From Cycas panzhihuaensis (lineage: Eukaryota > Cycadophyta): a DNA stretch of 64,000 nucleotides. Of this stretch, positions 1-13,572 are shown piece by piece. The stretch is from the NCBI GenBank assembly GCA_023213395.1, contig CM041465.1, forward strand, positions 167,717,741 through 167,781,740, read 5' to 3'. Position 1 is the first letter of the stretch; each line of letters opens with the position of its first letter. Position numbers and translations under genes: made by a program. Below the pieces are notes generated by a model that worked only from the letters and a program-made list of their open reading frames with translations, was not told where the DNA came from and did no database searches.

Positions 1-225
1 GTCTTCTAGATTATTAAGGAATCAAGGTCCTTTATAATAGAATAAATTTGAACAGTTCCCTGTGCACACAATGAAAAGGAAGAAAGGAGCCCAGGACTAG
101 GAAAATGAAGCATTAAGGCACTTTGAATTTGCACTAGTACTGGAGAGGATATGTACATACAAAATGGCAAAGGGCAACAAAATTGTTTCCATACATTGCA
201 GTCTTGAAAAATAAAAGATGTTTAC

Positions 226-3200
226 CTCTGAAAATCGTTCCAAGTAAGGCCACACATCAAATCTAGAAACCCAACGGTGGAGAACTCCATGTTCAGTTCT
301 GAAGGGAACCCGCAATATCCTCGAGTGTTGTGTTCCACTTATTTTTTCAATTCGTTGGTTGCATGTCGTCCCTTTTGCATCAGGAATCAGTCGAGTCACC
401 TTGCGAAAAACAAAGGCCAGAAAATAGAGTTACAATATGCAATGCAGTCAGATATTCTCCAGATATTTAATGCATCTCTGTTACAGTCAAGGATTTGATG
501 GACCCAGATCCTTGCTAATGTTGACACAGGAGTAATCAGTGCAGATAATGCATCTGTCACAGTCAAGAATTTGACAGACCCAGATCCTTGCTAATTTTAA
601 CACAGGAGTAATGAATGCAGATGGCACAGCAGTGTCTTACCACAAGAATCTGAGGTGTGATGTCCAATCCTTGTTGTTTTATTCTCAGCAGCATTTCATT
701 CTCCAAAGCACGAACTTGATCCAGTATATACACAATCTGTGCTTCAAAAATAAAGAAATTAGTAGGATCATGAAATTAAAAAGATAACTTTTAAACTGTT
801 TGGATGCACACGAAAGAAAGACTACTGACTGATTTTATTTTGGGCATCTTTCTGCACAATTTAACTTGAAATTGCTTTCAATGATTCCATTGCCAAACAG
901 ATTGCCTAGGAGATTCTACAGTTGCAACATGGTACACTATGTATCCAACTGCTTAGGACCTATGATGGAGATCCAACTGTCAAAATTCCATCCAATAATT
1001 AAGAACTGAAAATTGCATGGAATTTGTTGAATATGCATAGGAAAGATGGTACCTGTCCTCCAGTGTCTGGCATCCCAAGAACATTCGCTTGGCCAAAGTA
1101 ACCATGAGGTGACAGAATTACAACATTAAAGACCATAGGAATCCTTCCTAGAAACTTTTCTAAAGTGGATGGATCAGGTGCCTGAAGAATCTCCATAAGC
1201 AAATGTATCATTTCCAAGACACGCTCCGCATTATCTCCCCATCCCCTTTCCAATCCCATTTCCTGGAATCTGCCCCCAGTAAAGTCAAATAAGAACAAAA
1301 CAAAGAAGTTGGCCAAAATACATGTGTGCATGCACTTTCGATGTTAATTTCCCTTTCACTCTTTCTTTTGTCCCAAATTGAACGCTTTCTGATATCAAAA
1401 GGGTTTCAAATAAAAAGATGTCATGCACACATTTGTTAGGAAATGAGAAGAACGGAGGATCAAAATGAAGACACAAGTTAGTCTCAATGAAGTCCTCAGG
1501 CAAACCTTTCAAATTCAAAATTTCAATGCTGCCATACTTTCAGTACTAAAAAGAACCTTGAAAGCATTTAGAATTAATTAAATTACTTGTGTTCAAATTC
1601 TTCATATCGTGCATTTTTGGGGAGCTTGGAAAGATGCTCCTCTGCTTTTATTAATGCAGAGCGAAGCTTGGACAAACTTGGTATCCTCTCATTCAGCATC
1701 AGCACCTGAAAAGTAGATAACCGAGTTGCAGTTGGTGAATACTCAACAAAGCATACACAGTAAATTGAAATTCATCATGAAACCAAAGGTTGACCACTAT
1801 CCTGTTCTGTAATTTCCACATTATGCAATAGAGCAAAAATGAAATGGTACTTTCCGTGCAACTTGTTTTACAACAATGCCTTTGCACAAAAGAGATGCAT
1901 GCATTAATGACAAGGGTATAGTTGGCCTACATGAGGACCAACCTCAAAATTAGATGATAGAAAGCAGACATTAAGCTAATAAAATGAGAGGACACTTTCT
2001 TTGCAGTTTGTTTTGAAGCAAGATCTGTGCATAAAACATTAAGGGCATAGGCAGTCTTTACTGGAACTGAACTGAAAAAATGGAATCTAATGAACAGCCA
2101 ACAGGACAGACACCTGTAGCAAATACAAATTCAACCGATACCATTTCTGTCATAATGTTTCTTCCTTTCCTCCACATTTTGAAGGCTCTGAATCCTTAAT
2201 TTTCCCTCTTCATTGTGGAAAACAGCGAGCAAAATCATGATGAGAAGTTTGATAAAACTTTAGTGGATTCTCTGTTGTGGTACTCTTCCAGAAAACGAAT
2301 AAACTAATTATTGGCCACAAAAATGAGAGAACTTTCAGTGACAACTTAGTAGATGGAGATAATAGAAGGCCTCTATGTTGATATCCACCACAAGCCTTTC
2401 TAGTCTTCAAAGCTCTATCCTATTTATCAGTAGCATAAAAGAGCATTGTAACTGGCACACCAAATGCAAAGGCAAAACAGAGGACCGAAAACATGGAAAA
2501 GAGTTAGCCAAGAAGATGAACAACAGCCTCCATCTGAACAAGAAAGCAGTCGTATAACCTTTAAATTTCTTACTTAAAGTGATCTGAAACCTACTGACCA
2601 GGAACACAACATTTAAGGGATTTTTCACATTTCTGGCAAACCCAAAACAGAGCAATGCATTCCCCAGGGCCAAAATAGTATTTCAAACAATGCCAATATG
2701 CACCTGTCATTCCTGCCATCTTTCTTACATATATGGAGAGCATGCCCAATACACTTCACTTCCCAGAAAAAGAGGCTTCATGTCCTTGTCACTACAGCAC
2801 TGTTTTTCCATTCAATAAAATAGCTTCCCTTTTTAAAATGTCTCTACAGAAAAAATGCATTGATACCAGAAAAACCCGCATACCAAAATCAGAAAGAAAA
2901 GTAAAGCAGTGAATTATCCTGGTTGGCCCATTTAAACTCTACTCGAATCAAGATTGATGATGATGCAAAATATGATATATCACATCTACAGAATTTTCCA
3001 CATGCACATTAAGAAAAGATTCTTATAGCAGAAAACTCAATGTTTCCTAGTTAAACCATCAAATTAAATAATAAAATATATAAAATTAAGAAAACTAACC
3101 AACCTGTCCCCGATATCTGTGAGCTCGAAGGAAATCAAGTAAGGGCAGCATGCTTTCTCTATCATGGAACAGTCTTGAGGAAAGATGTCGGTTTAAAAAT

Positions 3201-6200
3201 TGAACTCCACTGCCAATGGATGACGGCCGCGTTGGGCGAGGAAAGGATGCATTAAAGGGTTCCAAGTCCAACTCCAATACATAGTTATCCTTGACCCTAC
3301 AAAATGCATTGTCTATCAAAATTTGCACATGCCACTGTAAAGACAAGGGAACGAGGGTGTGTTTGTGTGAGTGTGGTTGAGAATGGGAACGGAAAGAGAG
3401 AAATTAGAAAGTGGGGTGAGGGGAGTGGGGTGTTGCAGATCCCTTCCAATAATCCCCCCTCCTCAAGGTGTCTGTGAGAACAGCTTCCTACATGCATCTA
3501 TACTGCATGTGTGTTTTCATATGGAGAGACATACAGCTTCACAGACAAGCATCTACCAGCATTTTTTTGGTTTTGTTTTTATTACAAGAATAAAAACAAA
3601 CTCCAAGAAAATAAAAACATGTGCACAGAGAACAGCTCTGGGAAGTCACTTTACAAACCACATGTTTTTAATGAAGGTGATACTTTTATAATTTCAAATT
3701 TACTTTATTTCCCTTTCTTTTTCATGTGAGCTGAATCCAAAGCAAATACTTACCATCCATCCACAAGGCGTTCCTTGAATTGCAGATATTCAGATACGGT
3801 AAGCTGTTCCACTGAAAGTTCATCAACATTGACACGGACATACTCCCACACTCCAGGCCTTGGCCGCACTGCCAAGGCAACCCATGGTGGAAGAACGATA
3901 GCTTCCTGCAGTGGTCATCAGACCGTCATAATAAACAAACAACTCAGTGTACGGCAGATGACAAACTTAATTAGTTTTGAAAATCTTCTGATCAAGGAAC
4001 TGCAGCAAAGATAGATGATTTTCAAATAAAGAAGCCCCAATCATACCTGTGTGGACCTCAACACATCCCCAAACAGCCCATCTCGAAGATGTTGGCGGTC
4101 ATCATTCTCTTGAATTACATCTGCAAGCCCATCCAACAGGTGATGAGGCTGCAAAATCTTCTTCCCTTGAGATACATATCTGCAACATTGAATAAGTGTT
4201 ATCCTCAGGGAAATCATGGAACTGAAAACGATCACTTGATGTGTAGAGACAATATATATCTGCAACCTTAAATTAATGCTATCTTCCCAGAAGTCATTTA
4301 ACTGAAGTTTTCACTTGACGTGTATGCAGCTGTCTTACCATGCTCCACATTTGGAATGAATGCCATTATTGGTAAACCTTCTTAAAAATTCATAATAGCT
4401 TTTACCATTTCCAACATCTTTCATATGTTCTCTGTCCCACTACCAGGAAAAGTCACGTCTTCCTTTTAGGCTGCAAACTTTCCTATATACTCCCCCCATG
4501 AAAACACGGAAAACAGCTTTCCCCAGAGGCTATGCCCAGGAAACACTACACTGCTGTGCTTATAACAGCAGCAGCAAAGAAAGATGAGAACGACGCCTGA
4601 GTCACTTCAAAAAGCCACACATGCACTCCATGTCCAACATCCTATTCCCTTAACAGACATGAATACATTGCAGGACAATCAACAGACAGAGCGAGGAAAG
4701 GAAGCCTCCCAAAGCAATGAAATCTACATGTAAATAATCCTGCGAAACTTTTCAGGATTAACATGTATAGGTATAGCTGCACGCCCAAAAAATTAATTGC
4801 ATATTACTCTATTTTGTTCACTAACCAACAAATCATTGCAATTAAGAAGGCCAAATTATACAACCATCTAGAACTCCTAATTATTGCAAGTAAATCAGCT
4901 TCACAGTCTAGTCTTCTTTTTTTTAATTAAAAAAAACACCTTTCCAAGATGTAATATTTCCAGTTGTAAAGAAAATAAAAGGGCTCACTTTTATTTTTTA
5001 TTTTTAATCCGACGGAAAACAGCTTCAGCATTGACATGAGAATCAACTCAAAATATGTTTCTAACTTTCCAGTACAAACCCATGACCCTCTTATATACAT
5101 GGATACCTGCAGATAGCACACCAGCCCAGAGACCATAAGAATTAATAACACCTTTATCTACAACACCCTTATTTACCAGCTTTACCAGCTCACAAAGAGG
5201 TCACCAAAATTTGACAGGCTAAATCTTAAAACGGGACGGTTCCATTGTTTTCTTCCCAAACCTCTTCAACAACCTTGGGGGACATTGCACCCCTAGAATT
5301 GGCTTCATTATAAGTCCAAGGGTAGACACTGCAGACGTCTTCCCTCTCCACATTTTCTGCTACTTTCCCATATTTTCCCTCGGGTATTTTCCCCCATGTG
5401 TATGGACGATACATACTAAGGCAGAGCCATAGCACGTTGGATCTAGTTAAGACTCCAATACTGCAACCGATAAACAGAGTTAGATCCTATTTGGTCACCA
5501 AATGCTGGTGCTATGAAAATTTATGTATTCTAGTACCAAGCCCAGAATATGTTTCTAACTTCCAACAGCATTCTGCCATTGCTCTGATTGCAAGGTAAGG
5601 ATCTCTCAACTTGTTTGATCATGTTGAATTGAAACAGGAACTTCTGTTATTCGCTATGCATCTTACTCTCCTCTGTAGCAGACTTGCAATGCAGCAAGAA
5701 CACTGTCAGAAACACTATACATATGACACCGTAGATGTCCAAAGGCTTCAAATTTTTCACATGGACAGGAAGACTCTAGCGATATAGGGTGCAATCTTCT
5801 TCACACGTAATACGCAAGAAACCAAACTACTTTAAAATGAGGTACCATTATTAATTTGAAATCTTAAAAAGAGAGAAATACTTATGCCCAATGCTCCTAA
5901 CCAAGAATGTTTGGGTTAGAGCATATATCTACACAGCAAAGGGGGCTCCCTGTCACGAACAAGATTAAACAACTTACGCACTAAGGAAATATGCAAAACT
6001 AAAGGGAACGATTCTCTCAAGAAGAACGGTTAAAAGCTATGCTTAGAAAATTTTCATGTCACTCCACTACAAAAATTAAAAACTAACAGAAATGTTAGAT
6101 TCATCCATGTGCCCAGAGAGGCAATGATCAAAGATGGCAAATGCTTTGTCAAATGCCAACAGTGATGCTTCTCTCTTTCTGTTGATCTCATCGCTGGTGC

Positions 6201-7249
6201 CTAGCTCAGAAATGAAACAAACGATACCATATTTCAATTCAGATGAGCTAAACACATCATGTATCTAGTGTTATTCCCTCCAAAGTGAGGTCAGGGTTGA
6301 TAATGCAAGCATACTCAGAATGTGATGTTGCCTCTCGATAAAAACTGGCAACTTCACTGCTCATGCCCCACTAAAATCCTCTATCCAAGCAATACCCCAT
6401 CCCAAATCAGATAAACCGGACCCAACTTGAACCCTTTGGGAGATCTCCACTTCTGATTACTATTCTTAGAACTTAACGTACAGAAATGCCTTATGGTCGG
6501 CCTTCTACGGTCGGTTAACCACGTATCTAACCTCTACACGAGGAGATTTTACGCACAAATATACCACGATAACGGCAAAACCACCAACATTCTACGCAAG
6601 GAGATGCAGGGGCCTTCTAATGTGCCAAAATTTCACCCTTAAAGAATTTGAACACAAGCCAAAACGCTATTAAGACGAGCTGCAACCAAGCGCGGCACAG
6701 TCCGAACACTTTGAACATGGAATCAATACGTGGAAGTAAACAAAAACAGTTCGTTCCCGCCATAGAGCTTCTTCCACGCACATAACTTTGAAGTCAAAAC
6801 ACCATTGGCAGCCACCCACAAAGCATTCATCGGCATTAAAATCTCAGTCTGGGATGTACTAAAATACACAAACTGCAACGGCTTCCCCGCACCCACGAAC
6901 CGCACATACACCGCATAAACCGCTCCTGTAACCGTCTCTCCGAGGGACGAACCTTATCGAATCACTGGATACACCGATTCAGTTGTATCGCAGCAGAGAA
7001 TTTCATCAAACATCCCATATCAAACAACGAAAAGGAGAAAAGAAGAAAAAAATAACAATCTGATCCCAATGCGAGGCCTATATAACAATGCAAGCATGGC
7101 AAGACAGAAGAAATTCAGCATGTATGGGCGTGACACGGATTCAGCAAATACCTGGACAGAAGAGACACTAATTCATTGCGATGCTCCGAAAGCGTGTCTT
7201 CAACACGCTCTCGCATGCTCAATACACGAGTCAGCGTTGCAGAAACCAT
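226..7249 (-). CDS. SUS: Sucrose synthase, 5' part (exons 1-8), gene continues past the left edge
   Basis: Sucrose synthase reversibly converts sucrose and UDP to UDP-glucose and fructose in the cytosol. Coding exons on the minus strand are 7249-7152, 4179-4047, 3905-3754, 3296-3104, 1705-1587, 1269-1053, 736-641 and 399-226 (98, 133, 152, 193, 119, 217, 96 and 174 nt). All introns are GT-AG and every junction is in phase, giving about 394 residues of a family usually near 800. The ATG at 7249 gives an N-terminus starting [18 protein letters not shown]. Ser11 in LTRVLS fits the phosphorylation site consensus known for plant SUS. Family blocks seen are [96 protein letters not shown] and [12 protein letters not shown]. 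These cover the regulatory N-terminal domain and the beginning of the GT-B glucosyltransferase domain; the UDP-binding half lies off the window. No stop or frameshift is present, so it is probably functional. The isoform cannot be assigned. Confidence 0.96.
1706..3103 (-). other. Intron 4 of sucrose synthase
   Basis: This 1398-base intron lies between the exon ending HRYRGQ and the exon beginning VLMLNERI. The donor reads CAG|GTTGG and the acceptor TTTTCAG|GTG on the minus strand. I see no element or embedded gene; the short reading frames on both strands have no family resemblance. Confidence 0.85.
4180..7151 (-). other. Intron 1 of sucrose synthase (2972 bp)
   Basis: This intron splits the arginine codon after LLS (AG|A). 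The donor is TCCAG|GTATTTG and the acceptor TTGCAG|ATATG. It is by far the longest visible intron of the gene. I found no transposon ends, tandem repeats or coding homology in it. Confidence 0.85.
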
Positions 7250-8150
7250 CCTGCCGACCTTCGATTACTCCCACCTCTTAACGATCCGAACCTCAAAACT
7301 AGTTAATTGCCCTGAAAATCCTTAGCAACTTTTAAACGATCCGTCGGCTATCCCCACTCAGGGCCAAAGCACGGGTTAGAATATAATAGAATAGGATGGA
7401 GTGGAAGGTGATGCTCCTGAAACTTTTGACAGAGCAGAGAATGTTAAGAACCCCAAAAGACAGCTTCTAGAGACTTTGACTCGCTATTACAGACCCACAC
7501 AGTTCGTGGCTTGTTGGACACGTAAATATCCACCCATACAGAGTCGTAGATGAACGAGAGATGCAGGAAGGTGGGGGGAGGGAGCGGATTTTATTGACGA
7601 GAAAGGGAAGCAGTGTGCCAGACAAATCAGTGTACAGGATCCTGATGTGAAGAAAAGTGGGTTTGCATTAGCTGTATGGTGCTCCCGCACGGCACTCACA
7701 TCCCACCGTCCACGTCGGATTTGCTGTAGGACATGTTTGCAAAGAGAAAATTTGCCGACTTTCTTTTCCAGTCATCAGCAGAAGATGCCCCTCCAGTCGG
7801 CGTTGGGGTGGCACGTGGCTATACACGTCAGAATTTATTCAACGCTATAAAATATTAATTAAAACTTTAAAAACAAGCATCTGGCGGTAACCTCCTTCTC
7901 AACCGACCTGAAACAGCAGCTACCGGTAATGGTAGAGCCCCTGGATTGTTCTGTCAGTCACGTGCCCAGTGACTCCCACGCAACGTATCCACTGGCCACC
8001 GCCGGTAATCATTTTATGAACCCACCCAGCACATTTGCCAAAGATCCTTTTTCCATTTCTCTTTTATTTACCCGCGCTCGTCAATTAACCGACTGCTTGC
8101 ACCGTCGTCGTCTGCCGGTTTTGGAATATTTAATCCGTCGATGACGATTT
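7250..8150 (-). promoter_or_regulatory. 5' leader and proximal upstream region of sucrose synthase
   Basis: The ATG is preceded on the minus strand by GGTCGGCAGG. A pyrimidine-rich tract ending TTTTCAG, about 65 bases upstream of the ATG, could be the acceptor of a leader intron. Such an intron is common in plant SUS genes but is not proven here. I see no convincing TATA box close to the ATG on the minus strand, so the transcription start is not placed. Confidence 0.3.
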
Positions 8151-9600
8151 TGTAAATTAAGCGAAAATTGGTTGAACGACAACAAAAGCTGACTGCGATC
8201 TCATCGACGATGATGACCGTGTGGTCTTCTAGGGAAAAACAATGCACGGTATCGATGGACGGCTCAAAATTGCCTGTAAACGCACAAGTATCCTATGAAT
8301 ATTTTTATTAAACGTTTACGGTATAACCGACCCGAAACATGTGACGACGACGCATGTGCGGACGGCAAAACTGGGAACTGTCTCGGGATCCGTGGAAAAG
8401 AGGGCGGACGATATGCCCGCTGCACTTTCACATAACTAAAATTTGAATCGTTCTTCAGATCCGCTACACGCCGTGCGGGGTCCACTTGTGAAACGCTTCG
8501 ATCGCCCCAACCAAATCTCATCCCTCGATCTTGCCGATCGAGAGAAGCATTAACGACACGTAAGTGGTGTACCCGAAAACTTGATACGGAGCAAACGGGG
8601 ACAAGTCACTTCTACGAAGGACGACACCTCCTGCCAAGCACAAGAGTACATACCTCGTAAAGTTGGCGGTCTTATCTACATACGTCGCTACCACAGGTAT
8701 AGAAGTACTATTTACCCTGCGCCCCCGGTCATCTTAGAAAATGCGCAATTTGCTTATTATATAATACTTAATTGACTTTGATATTCACGAATTGCGTGGA
8801 TTAGGGGTGGATAGGGCTTTGCCATAAATGATGTTTGACGATCTAACAGACCACAAACCTACGGTGGGGTCTCCCATCGCCTACTTTAGAACTCTACCCT
8901 TGCGATGTGGGGTCCGGTTACCCGCTATTTGCGTAAAGGATAAGAGCGGTGCCCCAGGCTGACTAGGAAAGGGGGTGTAGCATGTACGGCTCCGTTAGCT
9001 GCCATCCGTATAACGCGAAGCACAGATTGGTTGTAAGGGTCATAGGATGGGTGCCGCTATCTGCCATTATTGTTAGTGCATAAACAAAGATCGGTTGGTT
9101 GGAAGGAGTGCGTAACCCCACCAACCCAGGAGATGTGCACAGTTAGCTGTGTGCCTGTCTCCGTACTTTAACAGAACTAAATGGATGTGTTGTCTGGTTA
9201 TCTGCCAACCAAGGGAAGTAAAGCAAAAGTATTTCTGTGCCATCGATTTGTAGTCGGCATGCTTTCGCAACATGGCTATCGTGACGATTATTTAGAAAAA
9301 TAGGTAGTAAGGATCGTAAGGTGTACAGGATTGTATAAATGAGGAGAACAGGTAATAGTTGTCGGGTTAGAAGACATCCAGGCTTCAAGACAAATTAGTT
9401 ATGGCCATACAGAAGGAAATACGCTGCACGTTCCAGCGCGGTTAATGAGGTTTGAGTTTTCTACCGTCCGGGATGTGACGCACCACGACAATCTGGAGGA
9501 CATGTCAGTAGAAGAAAAAATATAGATTATTAACGAAAAAAAAGAAATTTAAGGCTATTTCATTTCCTTGGGCTCGGAGACTTAACTATGGAATATGACC
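8151..9600. other. Intergenic DNA, no gene recognised
   Basis: Only short reading frames (up to about 85 codons) occur on both strands and none resembles a known family. Base composition is less AT-rich than the repeat zone that begins near 9.6 kb. A distal promoter of sucrose synthase could lie here, for example near the minus-strand TATA-like stretch at about 8750-8770, but that is a guess. Confidence 0.5.
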
Positions 9601-9845
9601 GGTGGTGATGATGACGTGTAGCCTAATCGCGTAGTTTAATCTCCGCTTTAATAGTTTGCAAATTGGTAAACGATGTTCCTGAATGTTAGGTCGCATTGAT
9701 TAATGAGGACTACCAAATCAAACAAAATTGGCCTGCCATAACAACGACTAGAAATCTTATACCTACTTGAAAGAGACGGCCAAGGAAAGCTTAAATTGGG
9801 ACTCTACAAAAGTCTTTATGAATGAAGGAATTATAGATAAAGTGG

Positions 9846-9975
9846 AATTGTCCAATATCAAGTTGTAAAAGTGATATGCTCCAGTCAAGGGAGACCTCCA
9901 AGAAAACGTGAGTTGCCTAATAGCAAGTGGTAAACATGGCATGCTCTAGTCTAGGGAGACCTCCAAGAAAACGTG
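9846..9975. repeat. 65-bp direct duplication
   Basis: The string AGGGAGACCTCCAAGAAAAC begins at 9888 and again at 9953. Flanking sequence before each copy (CAAG.TGTAAA... ATGCTC.AGTC) also matches with few changes. It borders the minisatellite on its left. Confidence 0.85.
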
Positions 9976-10014
9976 GGAGTAGTGTTGAAAGAGTTATCAT
10001 CATTCTTTGCAACG

Positions 10015-10490
10015 CCACTAATAAAGCATAAATGCCCTGTGCTAACTATTACTAAGTATGTATTTGCCACTTAAGATGCAAGCACCAAGCAAATTAGGAC
10101 TTGTGGAATGCCCCATACTAATGATTACTAAGCATGTATTCGTTACTTAAGATAGACGCACCAAGTAAATTAGGACTTGTGTAATGCCCTACACTGATGA
10201 TTACCGGGCATGTATTCGCTATTTTCGCTATTTAAGATAAATGCATCAAGTAAATTAGGACTTATGCAATGCCCTGGTAGGCATGTATTCACTACTTAAG
10301 ATAGATGCACCAAGCAAATTAGGACTTGTGTAATGCCCTGTACTAATGATCACTGGGCATGTATTCGCTACTTAAGATGGACGCACCAAGCAAATTAGGA
10401 CTTGTGTAATGCCCTAATGATTACTAGGCATGTATTCACTACTTAAGATGGACGCACCAAGCAAATTAGGACTTGTGTTTCGGTAATTGT
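10015..10490. repeat. Minisatellite of six units of about 63-85 bp
   Basis: The core AAATTAGGACTT recurs near 10091, 10166, 10251, 10314, 10391 and 10463. Each is preceded by ACTTAAGAT.G..GCACCAAG and followed by GTAATGCCC, ATGATTACT and GGCATGTATTCG. Unit length varies because some copies lack the ACTAATGATTAC part or repeat TATTCGCTATTTTCG. There is no sign of spacers or coding function. Confidence 0.9.
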
Positions 10491-12488
10491 TCTCAAGTCT
10501 GATGAGGCATATTAGTGCCACACTAGGTAAATAAAAGAAAAGCATCACTCAATAGCAACCACTAATTATATATATATATATTACTTTAGGAAAAAAGTAT
10601 ATATATATATTTATATACAAAAAGCAAAAGCTACATTTCAATAATAATTAGCAAGTGTGTAACCTGCACAAGATGTATACTAATAAGCAAAGCAAAAGTT
10701 ATTTTCTAATAGAAGCTAAATTCAAAAAGGTTTTGCTAGATATATTCCATTATATTTGTTATACTTTTAATGCATGCCATTTATACATAATTCACTTTAA
10801 CAATAAGGTAAGAAAACATATGCACTGAATATGAATTAAGCATACACAAGCAAATTGCATCTATTTATTAGAGTACATAATATTAATCTAATTCATGCTT
10901 AATTCCCAATGCTAAAAGCATTTTTCTCCCCCTTCTTTTTCCATCCACTAAAATGTGAGTCATTCTATTATAGCTACTATATATATATTCTATTATTTTA
11001 AGCTTAAGTAACATTTATCAACACCAAGTTATAGGCCTAATGTGCAAAATATTTAAATGTAACTTTATACCATTTGCAACATAATTATCTTTTCCCCTCA
11101 ATACACTTACATTATATTGAAAGGAATGACACTTGAATTTACCTAATTACATGGTTTAATTTACACTTTAGTAGTTTTTTAATTAGTTATCAAAGTTTAT
11201 TAACGTTATGTTATTTTGAAAAATAAAGACTAAATGGAATAAAATTGCCTTATGAGAGCAACAATTACAAATGTTGTAACTTTTTTAGAGAGGCTACTAA
11301 GGAAAGAAAAAATTACAATTCTATAACAATCATTAAGAATAAAGCCATGGCAAACATTATGGGATATTCCTTTAACACCCAATGTTAAACACATACACCA
11401 TATTCAAGTGTGATCTTCAGAAAAAGCTAGGATAAGATAGTGCTATAATAGTTATCATCATGCATTATGACTATATTAACAAAATATAAATGTTGTATTA
11501 TATGTTTCTTCCTTAAGATAGATGCACTAAAGTAAGTAGGACCTGCATTTTAATAGCTGTTATAAAGTGTGAAGAGGTTGTTATATTGACGTCGCATTAT
11601 GTAAATAAAGGAAAAACATGATTCAATAGCAATTGTTAATTATATATTTATCACTTTAGATAAAAAGAATAAGGAAAGTGGAAGCCACATTCCAATGATA
11701 ATTTTTGGTGTATGACCTCCACAAGTTATATACTAATAAGTCAAGCAAAAGTTATTTTATAATAAAACCTATATTCAATAACCTTTTGCTAGGCATACTT
11801 CACTATTTATTATTATAATTTTAGTGCATGATATTTCTATATAATTCATTAAACTAATATATTAGGTAAATACATATGTGGAATATGAATTGAGCATACA
11901 TAAGCAAATTGCATTTGTACATTAGAAAACAAAACATTAATCTTATCCATTCTTAAATCTAATAACACCAAATGTTCTAAATATCACACTCCTTTTCCAA
12001 TACACTAAAATATAAGATGCTCAATTTCAACCATTGCTTCATATACATATATATGTATACATGTGTACACATACACAAAAAAAAAAATTATCATTTAAGC
12101 TTAAGTAATATTTGGTGGCATCAAGTTACATAAGCATAATGTATAAATTATTTAAATATAATTTTACACCATTTATAATACTTTCGTTTTTCCTTATTAC
12201 ACTAGCATTACATTAAAAGCAATGATACTTGGATTTGCTTAATTACATAATTTAATGTCCACTTTAATAGTTTTAAAATTAGTAATCAAAGTCTGTTAAA
12301 GTTATGTTGGATTAAAATAAAGGTTACCCATAAAATAAAATTGGCCTTCGACACAACAACTACAAGTGTTGCTTCGAATGAAAGCAAAATTTTTTATTCT
12401 ATAAAAGTCATTAAGAATGAAGGTGTCACAACCTAGTCAACCAACTACCCATCATGGGAAAATAATTTTAACTTAATACCAAACTCTC

Positions 12489-12709
12489 ATGGCCTAATTC
12501 CCTACTAATGAAGAATTTTTAAAAAAAAAATCATATTACTTTGATAGTATTTAAGCTTAAATACAAAAATGCAACAAACCATAAGACCAACAAGCTACAT
12601 GGCCCAATTCCCTAATAATGAAGAATAAAAAAAAAAAATCTCATTACTTTAATAGTACTTGAGCTTAAACACAAAAATGCAATAAACTATAAGACCAACA
12701 AGCTACATG
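12489..12709. repeat. 109-bp tandem duplication
   Basis: CATGGCCTAATTCCCTA at 12489 and CATGGCCCAATTCCCTA at 12598 begin two nearly identical units. Each contains an A-run, CATTACTTTAATAGTA-like sequence and a shared end, ACCAACAAGCTACATG. The A-run length and a few substitutions differ. Confidence 0.9.
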
Positions 12710-13534
12710 CCATGCTGATAATATGGAGAACAATGAATATAAAGCATATCATGTGATACTAGTGTGCATACAAATTACTCTATATAAGGTGGAATTAAAC
12801 GCATAAAAAAGGCATAATTCTCAATATGTACAATATAAACCAAATAATCATCATATAATTCCCATCAAATATTTACATGTAAGCAAATAGAAGTACTTAT
12901 TTTCTATGTGAGAAAGCCAGATTTCTAAGTGATATTCACCACCTAACCATTAAGAACTCAACATGAGAATTTGTTTGTAAGTTTAAACATGCGATATGAA
13001 TGTTAGAGTATTTTTAAATATTTTAACTGTCAATGCACTCTATAATCATTAACACAAAAGCATAACAACTTACTAATAGTAACAACATTATAGCTCAATG
13101 GAATAACACTACCACTCAATATATAATAACACCATGGCTCATCTAATGACATCACATTACACATAGCATCCACCATGTCAATATATTAGGGCTAAAAAAT
13201 AGTAGCAACTCACATATATATTTGCATACCATGCCATCTAAAAATCAATAGTATCTTATCACAATGATCCTAGACCATACCAATATGTATGGCTTGCTAT
13301 TTTAGTTGGTCCTAGGCTAATCTACCACAACTAGTCTCAAATTAACCTATCAATACAATATACATAACTCATAACCTTAGTTGGTCCCAAACAAACCTAA
13401 AACAAATAGTTTTAAACTGATATGCAACTATATATCACACCGTTTCTAACCATGGAAGAAGTCCCCATATATTAATTATAGTAACGTATCAAATACTTAT
13501 TTTGTTAAAAAATATGTACTAGAATTATTTTGAT
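12710..13534. other. AT-rich DNA left of element A, nothing assigned
   Basis: No open frame of note and no terminal repeats of its own were found. The right end (about 13530-13572) carries two copies of a primer-binding-site-like motif next to LTR A1, so part of this stretch may be the internal region of another copy of element A. Confidence 0.4.
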
Positions 13535-13572
13535 ACCATGTTAAAAAGCGTATCAAAATTGTTCTGATACTA

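Larger units (their letters stand above)
9634..12430. repeat. Three diverged tandem copies of a unit of about 1.1 kb
   Basis: The same landmark, TTTAAT followed by CACTTTAATAG-like sequence, occurs at 9635, 11155 and 12251. It is followed each time by related text: a GTTA..G..A region, then AAAATTGGCCT or AAAATTGCCTT, then an ATTAAGAAT-like motif. A second shared block (AATAAAGGAAAAACATGATTCAATAGC and its relative) starts near 10528 and 11604. The second and third copies are 1096 bases apart. The first interval is longer (1520) because it contains the minisatellite at 10015-10490. No coding sequence is recognisable in the unit. It could be a local segmental tandem duplication or a satellite-like repeat. 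Confidence 0.7.

Noticed and set aside
10015-10490. Regularly spaced repeats resembling a CRISPR array
   Set aside because: The sequence between cores is itself repeated and the context is a plant nuclear genome; it is a minisatellite.
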